A DNA stretch of 64,000 nucleotides, from the NCBI RefSeq assembly GCF_030272615.1, contig NC_081414.1:2481501-2545500 (forward strand), in the 5' to 3' direction. Both the position numbers and the translations under genes were made by a program. The number at the start of each line of letters is the position of its first letter. Positions within the stretch are counted from its first letter, which is position 1. Source of the stretch: Cryptomeria japonica. Lineage: Eukaryota; Streptophyta; Pinopsida; Cupressales; Cupressaceae. Under the pieces are notes generated by a model, which made no database searches, was not told the DNA's origin, and saw nothing but the letters and a program-made list of their open reading frames with translations. Shown here in pieces: positions 51,694 through 63,462 of the stretch.

Positions 51694-51873
51694 GCTATAT
51701 GAGGATGCATCTTTCTCAATTTTTGTTTTACTGGTTTGGCTCCTAGAGCAACATTTAGATGATGCATTATAAGATATGGATCCAACCCTAGCATGTCTGC
51801 ATATGGCCAGGTCAAATTGATTTGTCATCTTTTGAAAAATTCTAGATAAGTTTGCTTTTCTTGTTCTAATAGA
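51694..51873 (-). pseudogene. E1 reverse transcriptase, N-terminal part between E2 and E3
   Basis: The minus strand reads MLGLDPYLIMHHLNVA and KPVKQKLRKMHPHIA, the block that precedes ELNKLLDVGFIRP at 37880. Across E3 the two pieces join in frame once one GCTAT copy is removed. The stretch ahead of it (51868-51820) contains a frame change. Confidence 0.85.
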
Positions 51874-51884
51874 CAAGTTGTCAA

Positions 51885-53268
51885 TGATGATATGATGAAT
51901 CAATAATGATCTAGTCAACTACTAAGAAGGGGGAGAGGGGTGAATCAGTATATAGAAAACAAGATAAACTTTCACCAAACTTAAACCCAACTCATAAATC
52001 AATCATTGAACTAACTGGTTTAGACACTAAACCATAAACTGTTACTGCATTATCAAGTTTACTAGTTGACTAAAATATCAAAATAACAGTGTAATCAGAT
52101 CTGTAACTTAGATACCTTTTATCCAAAACATCAATACACTTTAGTAACATTAGTAATAGCTCATTTTAGATCACTTTTGGTCATCTAAACATGTCTTAGT
52201 GGTTTTACCAATTAAACATAATAACCATATCAAAAACATACACAAAATCATTCACCACTTGACACAATGATTTTTGACATGGAAACCCAAATCGGAAAAA
52301 CCATGGTGGGGATGAATACCCACAAGTATTTTGAACTCTTTTGAAGTTATCCCTGTTAGGAGCCAAGCCTTGTTAGAATCTTTACAAAAATATCTTGTTA
52401 ATAACAGATCCAGTTAAGGACCTCTCGGTTAAGGGATTCACTACAATACCCTGTTAAGAGTAACCTCGATAGAGGATTTGAAATCCAAGCTAATGGATCA
52501 CTTGGTTAGAGGATTTAGATAGCACCAAGCCTATTAAAGCTTAACCAGTTAGGGGATTTAACTATTGTAATTATTAGAGAAAGACAAGGTCTTGTTGATC
52601 TGGTAATAGCATTGCTCTGCTTGATCAGATCCTTTTAAGCTCCCATCTACCTTCAAAACATTCTGTAGATACTCCTTTTGTTTTGACAACAATAAGACTA
52701 CCACACATAGTCAGAATTACCAACACTATTAGAAAACAACTCATCGACCTTATAAGCAAATACAATAGGTTGGTAACACATCACAAAACCTAAGATCTCA
52801 TAGAGATTACAAACATATCAGTTCAAACATGATCATTGTATTACATATTAATCATCTACATATTGTTCTAGACAGCCTCGACCGCTCCTTGATCACTACT
52901 CATTGAATCCTGTAACTCATCACGCGGTTTCCACTTCATGCTATGCACTTGCTCATTCCTAAGATAAACAGTTATCTTCATGCGCTTAAAACACTTTGAA
53001 ACTCATCACGTGCAACATGCATACATGGCATAATCATCTTCGATCACCATTCAATCATATATCAACACAATCAATTCTCCAAGCTCCATCGGTTAGGGTT
53101 ACCAATTGATCACTTTGCTTGAAATACTAATACCAGTTTCCAACACTGCTTCACTACCGGTTGCAAAACTGCATCACTACTGATTGTAATATAACTCCAA
53201 TACTAGTTACTATTGACATCAATGACAACATTATACTTCATTAATGCAATCTTCATGCAATACCAACA
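51885..53268 (-). repeat. E2 3' LTR
   Basis: On the minus strand it starts TGTTGGTATTGCATG next to a polypurine tract and ends CATATCATCA. The length is 1384 bp, against 1390 bp for its partner. Confidence 0.88.
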
Positions 53269-53550
53269 ATATCCCCCTTTAGCATTGATGGAAATACAAA
53301 TATCAATACCACCTAATTGTGATGATTGAGAGTAATGCACATACACAGGTATAGGAATCCTGGTTTACATTTTTCCATGTACTCTCCTTCAATTTTATCT
53401 TCATGTCTTCAGTTGGTAACTGGCTATAGTTCTTCTCCTCTTTCAATCATTCAGTTTTTCTCCCCCTTTGACAACAATGCCAAAGTGAAAGTAAAACATA
53501 TAGTGTCATAGTTCACTACTCTACAACTAGCTACTCCCCCTGTGGGGTAG
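53269..53550 (-). other. E2 polypurine tract and upstream tract-like repeats
   Basis: CTAAAGGGGGATAT on the minus strand abuts the LTR. Further copies, GTCAAAGGGGGAGA near 53460 and CACAGGGGGAGTAG near 53535, lie upstream. Confidence 0.75.
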
Positions 53551-53780
53551 CTCCACTCAACACCAATCCTTCCTCAAGATCTCCAATAAGCTCTGGGACT
53601 AATGTCTTCCACATCTGCTCAATGAACTTCATGTAGGGGTACAACCCCTAGCTTACCTCTAAGATACTCAAATATCGCCTTAGGTAGAGGTTTAGTAAAG
53701 ATATCTGCAAGTTATTATTTTGAAGAAACATGTTCCAATGACACATATTTACTTTGCACTTTCTCTTAAGAAATGATACT

Positions 53781-54149
53781 TCAACTCAATATGCTTGGTT
53801 CTTGCATGCAACACCAAGTTCTTTGAAATGTTAATGCACTGGTATTATCATAGGAAATCCTTACCAGTTCTGATATCTTCAACTTAAAACCTTCCAAAAT
53901 GTGTTTCATCCAGATTTTCTGGGTGCAATTCATGTATGTTGCAACATATTCAACTTCAATAGTTGACTGTGATATGCAACTCTGCTTCTTGTTTCTCCAA
54001 GATACTAGCCTTCCTCCAAGAAAGAAAGCTCCTCTGGTTGTACTCTTCCTATCATCAACATTTCCTGCCCATTTTGCATCTATATAGACTTTCAGATCAA
54101 AGTCTCCTGCATATGGATACCATAATCCATAATCAATTGTACCTTTCAA
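53781..54149 (-). pseudogene. E2 RNase H
   Basis: The copia RNase H is recognised from YIDAKWAGNVDDRKSTTRGA, FFLGGRLVSWRNKKQSC and ISQSTIEVEYVA. It removes template RNA during reverse transcription. The common DADW is DAKW here, so a conserved acidic residue is changed. The frame closes early, with a frame change near 53830. It is the last pol domain before the 3' UTR. Confidence 0.85.
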
Positions 54150-54361
54150 ATATCTGAATATCCTTTTAGTTGAACAACATAATGTGCTTTCCCTATCATA
54201 GGCCTACACTCCTTTTCATCAACTAATGCAAAATCATTCTCCTTAGACAGTTTACAACCTATAACCATTGGTGTCCCAATTGGTTTACAGTCTTCCATTT
54301 CAAAATTCTTCAATACCTCTTTCACATATTTGGACTATGTGATAAAAATACCATTCTTCAT

Positions 54362-54977
54362 CTATTGAATTTGCAAACATATAAAGAATTCCATCTTTCC
54401 TACCAAAGAAATCTCAAATTCACTTTTCATCTCATTAGCAAAGTCATCACACATGTCATCATTTCCTCCAAAAATAATATCATCCACAAATACCTCAATA
54501 ACCAATATCTTATCTCCTTCGGTCTTGAGATATATATTATCGTATTCACTGGTTCTATGAAAACCTATTGGACACCAATTGACAATGTAGTCTTTCATAC
54601 CATGCCCTTGGTGCTTGCTTCAAACCATATAGTACCTTGTGTAGTTTTCACAGCATATTCTTTGCTTCAGTCAAAGCATAACCATCTGGTTGTTCAATGT
54701 AGACTTCCTCTTCCAATATTCCATTTAGAAATGTTGACTTCACATCCATCTAATATACCTTGAATCCTCTATATGCTGCAAATGCAAGTAGAGTCCTAAT
54801 ATCATCCAATCTTGCAACTAGTGAAAATGTCTCGCCATAGTCTTCACCTTCTTCTTTTGCATAAAATTTGCATACCAGTCTGGCTTTATTTCTGAGTACT
54901 ACTCCATCTTCATTCAGTTTATTCTTGAACACCCATTTAGTACCTATTACATTTTTGTTCATTGGTCTGGGTACCAA
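54362..54977 (-). pseudogene. E2 reverse transcriptase
   Basis: Two open pieces make up the domain. The first (54977-54750) has NVIGTKWVFKNKLNEDG, KARLVCKFYAKEEGEDY and LLAFAAYRGFKVY, then TAG where relatives have QMDVK. The second (54598-54362) has VIEVFVDDIIFGG, the polymerase active site with Phe in place of the usual Tyr of YVDD, and GKMEFFICLQIQ. A frameshift lies between them, so the enzyme is inactive in this copy. Confidence 0.88.
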
Positions 54978-55390
54978 TGATCAAGTATTATTCTTCTCAA
55001 TTTGTTCAAGTTCTTCTTCCATCGCCTTGATCTAGTGATCATCTCCAAAAGCTTCCTTTGTTGTTCTAGGCTTAATAGTGGAGATCATACAAGAATTCTC
55101 TCTTATTCTTCTTCTGGTTAACATACCTGCATCTTTATCTCCAATAATCTGATTAGGATTATGATTGAGTCTAACATACCTTGGAATATCATGATCATGG
55201 TCTTCATATTCTTCTTCTTTTTCACTTTCTTCATCCTCTGCAGAATCTACCTATTCCGGTTGAAATGGTGTTGCAGTATTCATTTCACCAACTTATGGCT
55301 TCACTGGATCTGGTTCCAAAATTAGAATGTAAGGTTCATCTTCCTCCTTCTCCTTACTAATTTCTCTTGAATCTCCAAGACACTCATCCA

Positions 55391-56172
55391 CTAGGACATT
55401 AGCACTTTCAATGACCTTTTTTGTCCGGTTGTTATAACATTTGTAGGCTTTTCTCTTGGTGGAGTAACCAAGAAATATGCCTTCATCACTCTTAGCATCA
55501 AACTTACCAACATAGTCACCTCTTTTGATAAAACATCTACTACCGAAAATCTTAAAGTAACTAACATTAGGCGATCTACCATACCAATATCCATAAGGAG
55601 TTTTATCCTTACCTCTTTTAACCAGTATCTAGTTCATAGTGTAGACAGTTGTGCTGACAGCTTCTCTCTAGAATGTCTTAGCTACACCTCCTTCTATTAG
55701 CATAGTCCTAACGGCTTCAACAACATATTCTTAGTAGCTTCAACAATTGACTAGTTGTTCCTCTTTGCAATATCATTCTATTGTGGTGTCCTAGGTGTAG
55801 AAAGTTGCCTCTTAATTCCATTTTCTTCACAGTATCTAGTGAATTCCTCTGAAGAAAATTCACCACCTTGATCAATTCTTAAGCACTTAAGCTTCTTACC
55901 ACTTTATTTTTCAAGGCTTTGGATTCTCTAAACTTGCTACAGGCTTCTATTTTTTCCTTCAAGAATGTGACCCACGTCATTCTTGAGCAATCATCAGTGA
56001 AGATCATAAAATACCGATCACCTTGAATACTCCTAGCTCTTATTGGTCCACGGAGGTCTGTATGAACCAAATCTAGCAAATGTTCTGCTAAGAAAGATTT
56101 GCCTTTGAAATTTGAGGATGTCATCTTTCCTAACTGACATTCCTTACATAGAGCATTCACCAATTTGTCCAA
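55391..56172 (-). pseudogene. E2 integrase
   Basis: The zinc finger end CKECQLGKMTSSNFKGKSF and the core start LVHTDLRGPIRARSIQGDRY, then FTDDCSRMTWVTFLKEKIEA, lie at 56172-55960. Further on, in another frame, come RIDQGGEFSSEEFTRYCEEN and LSTPRTPQ, a TAG, then NDIAKRNN near 55750. Relatives have AERNN there, so the catalytic Glu is Lys. The C-terminal region YFLVTPPREK in the track frame at 55391-55594 is a shadow; the true frame carries GYSTKRKAYKCYN. The integrase is clearly inactive. Confidence 0.82.
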
Positions 56173-56359
56173 CTATGGCAAACCTCTTACTAATTTTAAC
56201 AATGCTATCAAAATTTACATGACAAAATCTTTGATGCCAAAGTCAACTATCATCTACTTTTGCAATTAAGCAGCTATTGACTTTAGAATTTAGGTGAAAC
56301 AAGTTACCTTTTGTTTGCTTGCCGGTTGCAATCGGTTCACCTTTGCTTCCATATATTTT

Positions 56360-57658
56360 TCACATCCCATTCTTGAATTCCAGTGGATAACCTCTGTCAT
56401 TGAGTTGAGCAACACTCAAAAGATTGTTTTTCAATCCTTCAACCCAATAGACATCATCTGCACTACTCTTTCCATTCAAAAATATGGTTCCCTTTCCTTT
56501 TACCATACATGGTGAATCATTTCCAAATCTCACAACACCTCCATCAAATTCCTTCAAAGTAAGAACCTTACTCTGGTCACTAGTCATGTGGTGTGAACAA
56601 CCACTCTCTATAATCCAATCATCAGAACTATCCATGTGAGAGATTAATGCCTTCTGATATGATGTCTCTTCTTTAATAGCAACAAAGATAATGTCCTCAT
56701 TTGCATCTTCTTCAAACTCTTCATCTGTGATTCCTTCATCCATTGCAATGAGGCAATCGGTTTTACCTTTGCCTTTGTACTCCTTATACTTCTCACATTT
56801 TTTCTCATTGCCTCCATTAGGCCAGTTATTTGCAGTATGTCCAATCTGGTTACATGCAAAACACTTCAATGGTAATTTACCTCTGTACTTACCGATACCT
56901 CTGGGTAACTGCTTGGCCAACAATGCTTCAAGCTCAATCAGACTGTCTTCATCATCAACCTCTTTGCTGGATCTGAACTCATGATTGTAACTAGCTTCTC
57001 TACTTTTCCTTACCAATGGGTTAGAAACTGAAGCTCTAAATGCAGATTTAGATTTCTGAATACTTCCATCATAACCATTTAATTCAAATGCAGTTAATTT
57101 ACCAATGATGGAGTCAAGATTTACCTTTGATTTATCAATAGACTTGAGTTCCTAAATGGCTGCAACTCGGATAGCATATACTTGTAGAAGGGTTCTCAAT
57201 ACCTTTCTAACCACTATGGTATCCTCCACTATATCACCAACACTTTTGATCTCACCGACTATCTCCTTGATCCTCTGACCATATCGTTGAATGTTCTCAC
57301 CTTCAACCATCTGCATGTCATCAAATTTACTTCTTAGACTCTCTTCTTTGACAATCTTCACATGCTCATCACCACTATAGATATCCTCAAGTTTCTTCCA
57401 CACTTCAAAAGAAGTCTCCAACCCATGGACATCAACATACTCTAAATCGGACAAGTAACTGATAATGGCCTCCAATGCTTTATTATTCTCTTGTTGCTCC
57501 TTCTTTTGATCATTTGACAAAATCCCACTAGACAAGTTATATTTAGTAACAACATGTTCCCAATATTGAATTCCTAAGCTCTTGATATAGATCTTGATCC
57601 TATCACTCTAGATTTTTTAGTTTTCCCTATTGAATTTAGGACCTTCTTTCTTTGTCAT
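56360..57658 (-). pseudogene. E2 gag, zinc knuckle and protease
   Basis: ATG 57658 opens a gag frame (MTKKEGPKFNREN), with stops soon after at positions where relatives have Tyr and Trp. The UBN2-type body runs through ALEAIISYLSDLEYVDVHGL and FEVWKKLEDIYSGDE, then TAG near 57154 (a CAG-to-TAG fit). The knuckle reads CFACNQIGHTANNW, with the last Cys lost. The protease site reads WIIESGCSHHMTSD, so the catalytic Asp is Glu. The pre-integrase part VYWVEGLKNNLLSVAQL follows. The whole stretch keeps one frame, unlike pol. Confidence 0.87.
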
Positions 57659-57712
57659 GTTCTCCTAGATCTTTACCTCAAGTTGTTAGGCTTAAACACA
57701 AGAGAGCCTGAA

Positions 57713-57728
57713 ATTCTTTGATACCAAT
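57713..57728 (-). other. E2 primer binding site (mutated)
   Basis: The minus strand reads TTGGTATCAAAGAA beside the LTR end, a variant of the methionine tRNA site TGGTATCAGAGC. Confidence 0.75.
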
Positions 57729-59118
57729 TGATGATAAGATGAATCAATAATGATTTGGTCAACTACTGAGAGGGGGGGTGAAATATTAGATAGAAAACAA
57801 GATAATATTTCACCAAACTTAAACCCAACTCATAAATCAATCACTGAACTAATCAGTTTAGACACTGAACCATAAACTGTTACTGCAATGTCAAGTTTAC
57901 CGATTGACTAAAATATCAAAATAACAGTGTAATCAGATCTATAACTTAGATACCTTTTATCCAAAACATCAATACACTTTAACTAACATTAGTAATAGCT
58001 CATTTCAGATCACTTGCAGTCGTCTAAACATGTCTTAGTGGTTTTACCAATTAAACATAATAACCATATAAAAAACATACACAAAATCATTCACCACTTG
58101 ACACAATTATTTTTGACGTGGAAACCCAAATGGGAAAAACCACGGTAGGGATGAATACCCATAAGTATTCTAAACTCTTCTGAATTTTGCCTTGTTTGGA
58201 GCCAAGCCTTGTTAGAAGCTTTACAAAAATGTCTTGTTAAGAACAAATCCGGTTAAGGACCACCTAGTTAAGGGATTGACTACAATACCCTGTTAAGGGA
58301 AATACCCAGTTAAGAGTAACCTCGGTAGAGGATTTGAATTCCAAGCTAATGGATCACCTGGTTAGAGGATTTAGATAGCACCAATCCTGTTAAAGCTTAC
58401 TCGGTTAGGGGATTTAACTATTGTAATTGTTAGAGAACAACAAGGTCTTGTTGATCTGGTAATAGCACTACTCTGCTTGATTAGATCCTTTTAAGCTCTC
58501 ATCTGCCTTCAAAATATTCTACATATACTCCTTCTGGTTCGGCAACAATCAGACTACCACACATAACTAAAATTGGCTTATAAGCAAATAAAATAGGTCG
58601 GTAACACATCACAAAACCTAATATCTCATAGAGATTACAAACATATCGATTCAAACATGAATGTTGGAATACATAGTAATCATCTACATATTGTTCTAGA
58701 CAACCTCGACTGCTCCTTGATCACCACTCATCGAATCCTGTAGCTAATCATGTGGTTTCCACTTCATGCTATGCACTTGCTCATTCCCAAGATAACAATT
58801 ATCTTCATGTGCTAAAATCACTTTGAAACTCATCACGTGTAACATGCATATGTGGAATAATCATCTCTGGTCACCATTCAATCATAGATCAACACAACTG
58901 ATTCTCCAAGCTCCATTGGTTAGGGTTCAGCTTATCAATAGGTTAGGGTTCCTGGTTGATCACTCTTCTTGAAATACTAATACCGGTTTCCAACACTACT
59001 TCACTACCGGTTGCAAAACTGCATCACTACCGGTTGTAATATAACTCCAATATCGGTTACTATTGACATCAGTGACAATATTATACTTCATTAATGCAAT
59101 CTTCATGCAATGCCAACA
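57729..59118 (-). repeat. E2 5' LTR
   Basis: On the minus strand it runs from TGTTGGCATTGCATG to CATCTTATCATCA and abuts the primer site. It is visibly diverged from the 3' copy. Confidence 0.88.
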
Positions 59119-60480
59119 ATAGAGAAGTTACCAAATGTAGAACCTTTGGTTTATCTGTTGTTCCAATGTTGACTTCCTCTATTGGTTCAATTAGTATAGA
59201 TGATCTCTCTTGATAATATTCAGGTAAGGTGTCAAATCTCACATCTTCCAGGGCCTTAAGGAGGTTTTCACCGTTAGATGCATCCTTTCTTTTTACTTGT
59301 CCTTGGTCTAATGTTGCCAATAAATGGTTTTCAGCATTAGACCTAATAGTTTTTTCTTTATTTTTACTTTTGCGACTAGGAGATTTGGCACCCACTTGAT
59401 TGGAAGATGCGTTAGCAAAATCCCTGGTGGAAGTTGTTGTGGGCTCAATTGCATTGAGGTATAAGGCTATAGTGTGGACATTAGGAAAGGTATCAATTTT
59501 AGTATGTCCTTCATTATCCCAATCAATAAGTTTAGGATATATTAAAGGTAAAGGATCCTCAGGTTGATATTTTTCAAAGGCATTAAGGGTCATGATAGAA
59601 ATGTTAAGGCTTTCAATATGTATTTCAATGTCTAGAACAAAACTCTTGTTAGAGTGACCTCTCACAAGTAGCTCCTAATCATCCTCGATTAAATCCAAGT
59701 CGACCAAATGTGATTCTAATTCAAAGTAAGTTACTTCAGCTGATTGTTCAAAATGATAGGAGTCCCATTCCCATTCATTAGAATCTGTCTCACTTGCAGC
59801 TTGCAATCTGTAGATTTTTTCATATAGCATTTCATTTGTTTCTTCTATTTTTATTTCTATATCTTTTCTTCTCTCATATTCAGCTTCCTATAGGCTGATA
59901 TTGAGTTTTGTAAGCCTTGCTATCAGCTCTCCTTGATTTGTCCCAACTTCTTGTCTATTTTGATTAGGAGTTGACTCTACTTGGGGAGTTCCTTTATTTT
60001 GTCTTTCTTGTTGATTAGAAGGTTTCTTCTTTTGCCATTTTATGTTTTCTTGTTCTTGTTGTTTAGCAGATGTTTCTTCCCTTTCAATTGCAAGTTTCTC
60101 TTTCAAATATCATGTTCATCTTTTTGTTGCCTAGAAGATGTGTCCTCTTGTAGAGTAACTTGTCCATACCCTAAGCCTGATTTGTATGTAGTCTATTGAG
60201 TATGAGGTTCTATTAGTTCTAGAATACCTTCCTTCATTTTTCCTAAAGGACCCGTTCTAGTGTATCCCATTTTTTTGGGGATGTTAAATCATATTCCATA
60301 TTTTTCTGTAGGTATTCTGACATTATTGATCTTTTGTTGGACTTCTTCATCCTTGTATAGCCATTGTAGCACATCTTTGTCCTCTGTTTCCTCTGATAAG
60401 GTCCCAACACTAACAAATGCTCCATCAAATATTGGAAGAGGTTTTACAACTAGTTGTTGTTTTTAGTTTGATGGTTTACC
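59119..60480 (-). pseudogene. E1 protease-RT spacer and start of the reverse transcriptase region
   Basis: Minus frames at 60428-60243, 60106-59888 and 59665-59119 are polar and Gln/Lys-rich (for example KEKLAIEREETSAKQQEQEN), then read DTLPEYYQERSS and EVNIGTTDKPKVLHLVTSL, the common lead-in to gypsy reverse transcriptase. The frame joins that at 51868 once E2 and one ATAGA copy are removed. No function is assigned to the spacer. Confidence 0.65.
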
Positions 60481-60840
60481 ATAAGATTTAGGAGAAAGTG
60501 GTAACTGTGATAGTGAATATTCTTCGTTCCCTCGATCTCTTAGCTGCATTTGTTTTTCCATGCTTGAAAAAATTGAGGCAAATGATTTTTCCTTGGATTG
60601 TGTGCTTGAAGATGATGCCTCCCTATTATGAGGAACAATGACGTCTTGAGTCGGTTTTAGATTACTACAGTAGTGGAATGGATTTGAATATGTTGAGATT
60701 GTGATATCCTACCCATTGTATGGAAATTTTAGGTAGTGATGACATGCTGATGGAATAGCTCGTATGGCATGTATCCATGGTCTTCACAAGAGTATGTTGT
60801 ATGATAAATCCAAGTCTAGAACTTGGCATGTTGTGTCTTT

Positions 60841-61104
60841 CTACAAAGGTCCCACTCTGATGGGTAATACCATAATTCCTTTGGAGGGACACTCTTCTTC
60901 ATCATATGCTTTGACTGTGATCTTTTTCCGGGGATCAACTACATCTTTAGAATAACCTAGAGCATGAACAAAACTTAATGAACAAATGTTTAAGCTAGCT
61001 CCCCCATCTATTAGGACATGTTTAACACACGTCTTATGAATGAGGACTTCAATATGCAAGGGAGTGTTATGCACGTCTACATCAAGATATTTGGACACAG
61101 TCAT
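60841..61104 (-). pseudogene. E1 aspartic protease
   Basis: The retropepsin core reads CVKHVLIDGGASLNICSL with the DGGAS active site, then ALGYSKDVV and GIMVLPIRVG. Tat/Ogre elements carry this form. It would cut the gag-pol polyprotein. Flanking stops separate it from gag and from the spacer. Confidence 0.82.
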
Positions 61105-61259
61105 ATCTACTAATGATCTTTCTAGAATTTCTTTGTGTGCAGGTGAAAGTCTTAAAAGTTCTAAGATGGATATTTGTGCAGGAGTTTTTGTAGTTGATCC
61201 ACTAGACTGTATTGTTTTGAAGCGAATGACCTGCTAGTTGTAGGCCCCAAAAAAACAAC

Positions 61260-63462
61260 TTTGTCTTTGCTTCTTGTGATAGCATGAGCAGGTTCTTATT
61301 GTTGTTTTTCTTTAACCACAATCACATTTACCACATTGTCATATGCATGAGCACAGTTCACCTTTGCTTTACCCTTACCATTATATGTTGTTGAGGATTC
61401 ACCCTTCTCATAGTTAGGAAGTAGAGTTTTGAAAGTTGTATGTGATTTGTTTGTTATATGTCCATCTACGGTTATTACACCATTATCAATCAAATCTTGG
61501 ATGACATGTTTCAACCACTGACAATTATCTGTCTGATGTCCTTTGTTTTGATGAAAATTGCAATAATGATTGTCATTCCACCAAGAAGGTTTCACCTAGG
61601 CTTCAAAATTTCTTCCTTCTGGCAAGGTAATCAACTTTTTGTGAGAAGCGTCTTTAATGCTGACCCAAGTGGTTCACCAATGTTTGTAAATTTCCTGCAA
61701 AATAAATTGTTGAAAGTTGATTTGTGGTGATTGTTGTTTTGTTGAGTTGTTGCTGAGTGATTTGATAAATTGAAAACTGGCTGCTTTGGTTTCACATTAT
61801 TGTTATAAACTATCCCATCATTGATGACATTTTGATTTATGTTCCAAAATTTGGGCCTATCATTGTTATTGTTGTTAGGAGGATTAACTCCTTCTTTGCA
61901 TAGCTTCAATTCGCCCTTATTTATCATGGCTTCTTCCATCCTGATTCCATTATCAATCATCTTTTAAAAACTTTGATGACATTGCATTTTTATATGATAG
62001 CTCATTTGTTCATTTAGGTTGTCAATGAATATGTCCATTTTCTCATATTCTGGCATCGTACGAGGATATCATGAAGCTAACTGTCTCCATCTCTGTAGAA
62101 ACATCATGAAAGGCTCTCCACTCTTTTGTTTGGTATTACATAGGTCTAGCATTGTGTCCTCATGTTGTATGTTGTAAGAGTATTGTGAAACAAACATATC
62201 CACCAATTTTGTGAATGATCTAATTCTTGGTGGAAGTTTGGAGAATCATTCCATAGCTAGTCCACTTAAGCTCTTTGGAAATAATCTCATCAGGTATGTA
62301 TCCTCATCTGTAAACTCAATACTCATCGTGCAAAATTCTCTTATATGATCCCAGGGCCCAGTGCTTCCATTATATTTGTCATATCTAGGAGTTTCACAAC
62401 CTATAGGAAATGGTATCATGTTTAGATTTCTGTTGAATGGGTAAGGACAAATTTCTTGAAGCGAGTATCTTCTAACAGTTCCTCTTGCATATCTTGAATA
62501 TGTGTTTGCAGCGTTTATATTTGTTGTGTAAGATTTGTGAGAGGATTATCAACATGATTTATTCTTGCATAACCATGAGTTTGCATTCTAGTATGATCTT
62601 GATCTCTTCTCATATCATCCAAGCTATTTCTTGTGTCCCCATTAGATTTGGCATTGTTGAGAATTTCTATGTCATCCTTTTTGGGAACGGAAGTTTCCTC
62701 ATTAGTTCTTGTGTTATTAGGAATTGATGTGTCATCATTTTTGTGATCGGAATTCTCTTTGTGTTGTTCGTTATTATGGAAAGGGTCACTTCTCCTTTGT
62801 CCTAAATTGCTCATATCCAAATCTTGGGGGAGTGTAGCACCAAATTTTACTAACATTAGGAAGCATTTTTCTTTTTCTCCCTCCAGTATTTTCTCCATAA
62901 ATTTATCAAATTTAGGATCTTGTTGGATTTCTCTAATATGTTGATCTGTTATGTCTTCTTCTTGTATTTCGCTTCGGTATGCCATGTTTCTATGATCTTC
63001 AATCCTTTCAAATATTGCTATTTCTATTTCTGTGATCTTACATCTTTGTTCTCTAGTTAAAATGAGCATACACGTGTTGAATGTTGTGCAGGGATTCGAT
63101 TGTCTAAAAGGTGTTTTGATAAGTGACCAACTGTTAATGTAGATATGATAGAGTGATATGACATGAAAAGATAATTCAAGTATTTGTAAGTTTGTAAGGT
63201 TTTTGATCTTAGGTTGGAGTGCGATGTAGATGATTTTGATAAGACCAAGTCCAATAGGAATGATATATCCTATGATATGGGATGAGGTTATCCTAATAAA
63301 ACATTGTAGTTTTGTGATAGAGAAAGATAGATCCTGATGAGAAACTATGTTTAGAGTGATAAATTTATCAAAGAAGGTGATGATGCACTTTGAGATTTTA
63401 GATCTTGAACTTGTTGAAGATGAATACTTGAAAATCTTGGGGTGTCTAGTTATAGAATCCAT
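61260..63462 (-). pseudogene. E1 gag with long N-terminal extension
   Basis: A 315-codon frame (63462-62515) opens with a basic, hydrophobic region of about 160 residues (MDSITRHPKIFKY) of unknown role. It runs on in frame to MAYRSEIQEEDITDQ and a charged, Asn/Asp-rich section. After stops, the Retrotrans_gag-like core is read (LAMEWFSKLPPRI and then FLQRWRQLAS, about 62260-62080), then EEAMINKGELKLCKEG at about 61940-61890. An atypical knuckle CNFHQNKGHQTDNC with LKHVIQDLIDNG sits near 61560-61480. Tat/Ogre elements often have extra coding sequence upstream of gag, and the N-terminal part here could be a fused form of it. Confidence 0.7.

Larger units (their letters stand above)
37876..51698 (-). 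mobile_element. E3: pol-less LTR retrotransposon (copia-like), with nested E4 and E5
   Basis: Two LTRs of 1198 bp bound the element, flanked by target duplication GCTAT (37876-37880 and 51694-51698). The primer site and polypurine tracts show minus-strand orientation. The 5' LTR is at 50496-51693; the 3' LTR starts at 37881 and is split by E4 and E5. Unnested length is about 8.0 kb. The interior encodes a coiled-coil and zinc-knuckle protein and a large unknown ORF. No integrase, reverse transcriptase or RNase H was found, so movement would need enzymes from another element. LTR start TGTTAGGCCC, end GTAGTAACA (mutated to ATA in the 5' LTR). By eye the first 290 bp of the LTRs differ at about 17 sites. 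Confidence 0.88.
51869..59123 (-). mobile_element. E2: complete but decayed Ty1/copia element
   Basis: LTRs at 51885-53268 and 57729-59118 flank gag, protease, integrase, reverse transcriptase and RNase H in copia order on the minus strand. The target copies are ATAGA (51869-51873 and 59119-59123). Eleven bases (51874-51884) between the left target copy and the 3' LTR end are unexplained. Every domain has stops or frameshifts, and two active-site residues are changed, so it is dead. Confidence 0.88.
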
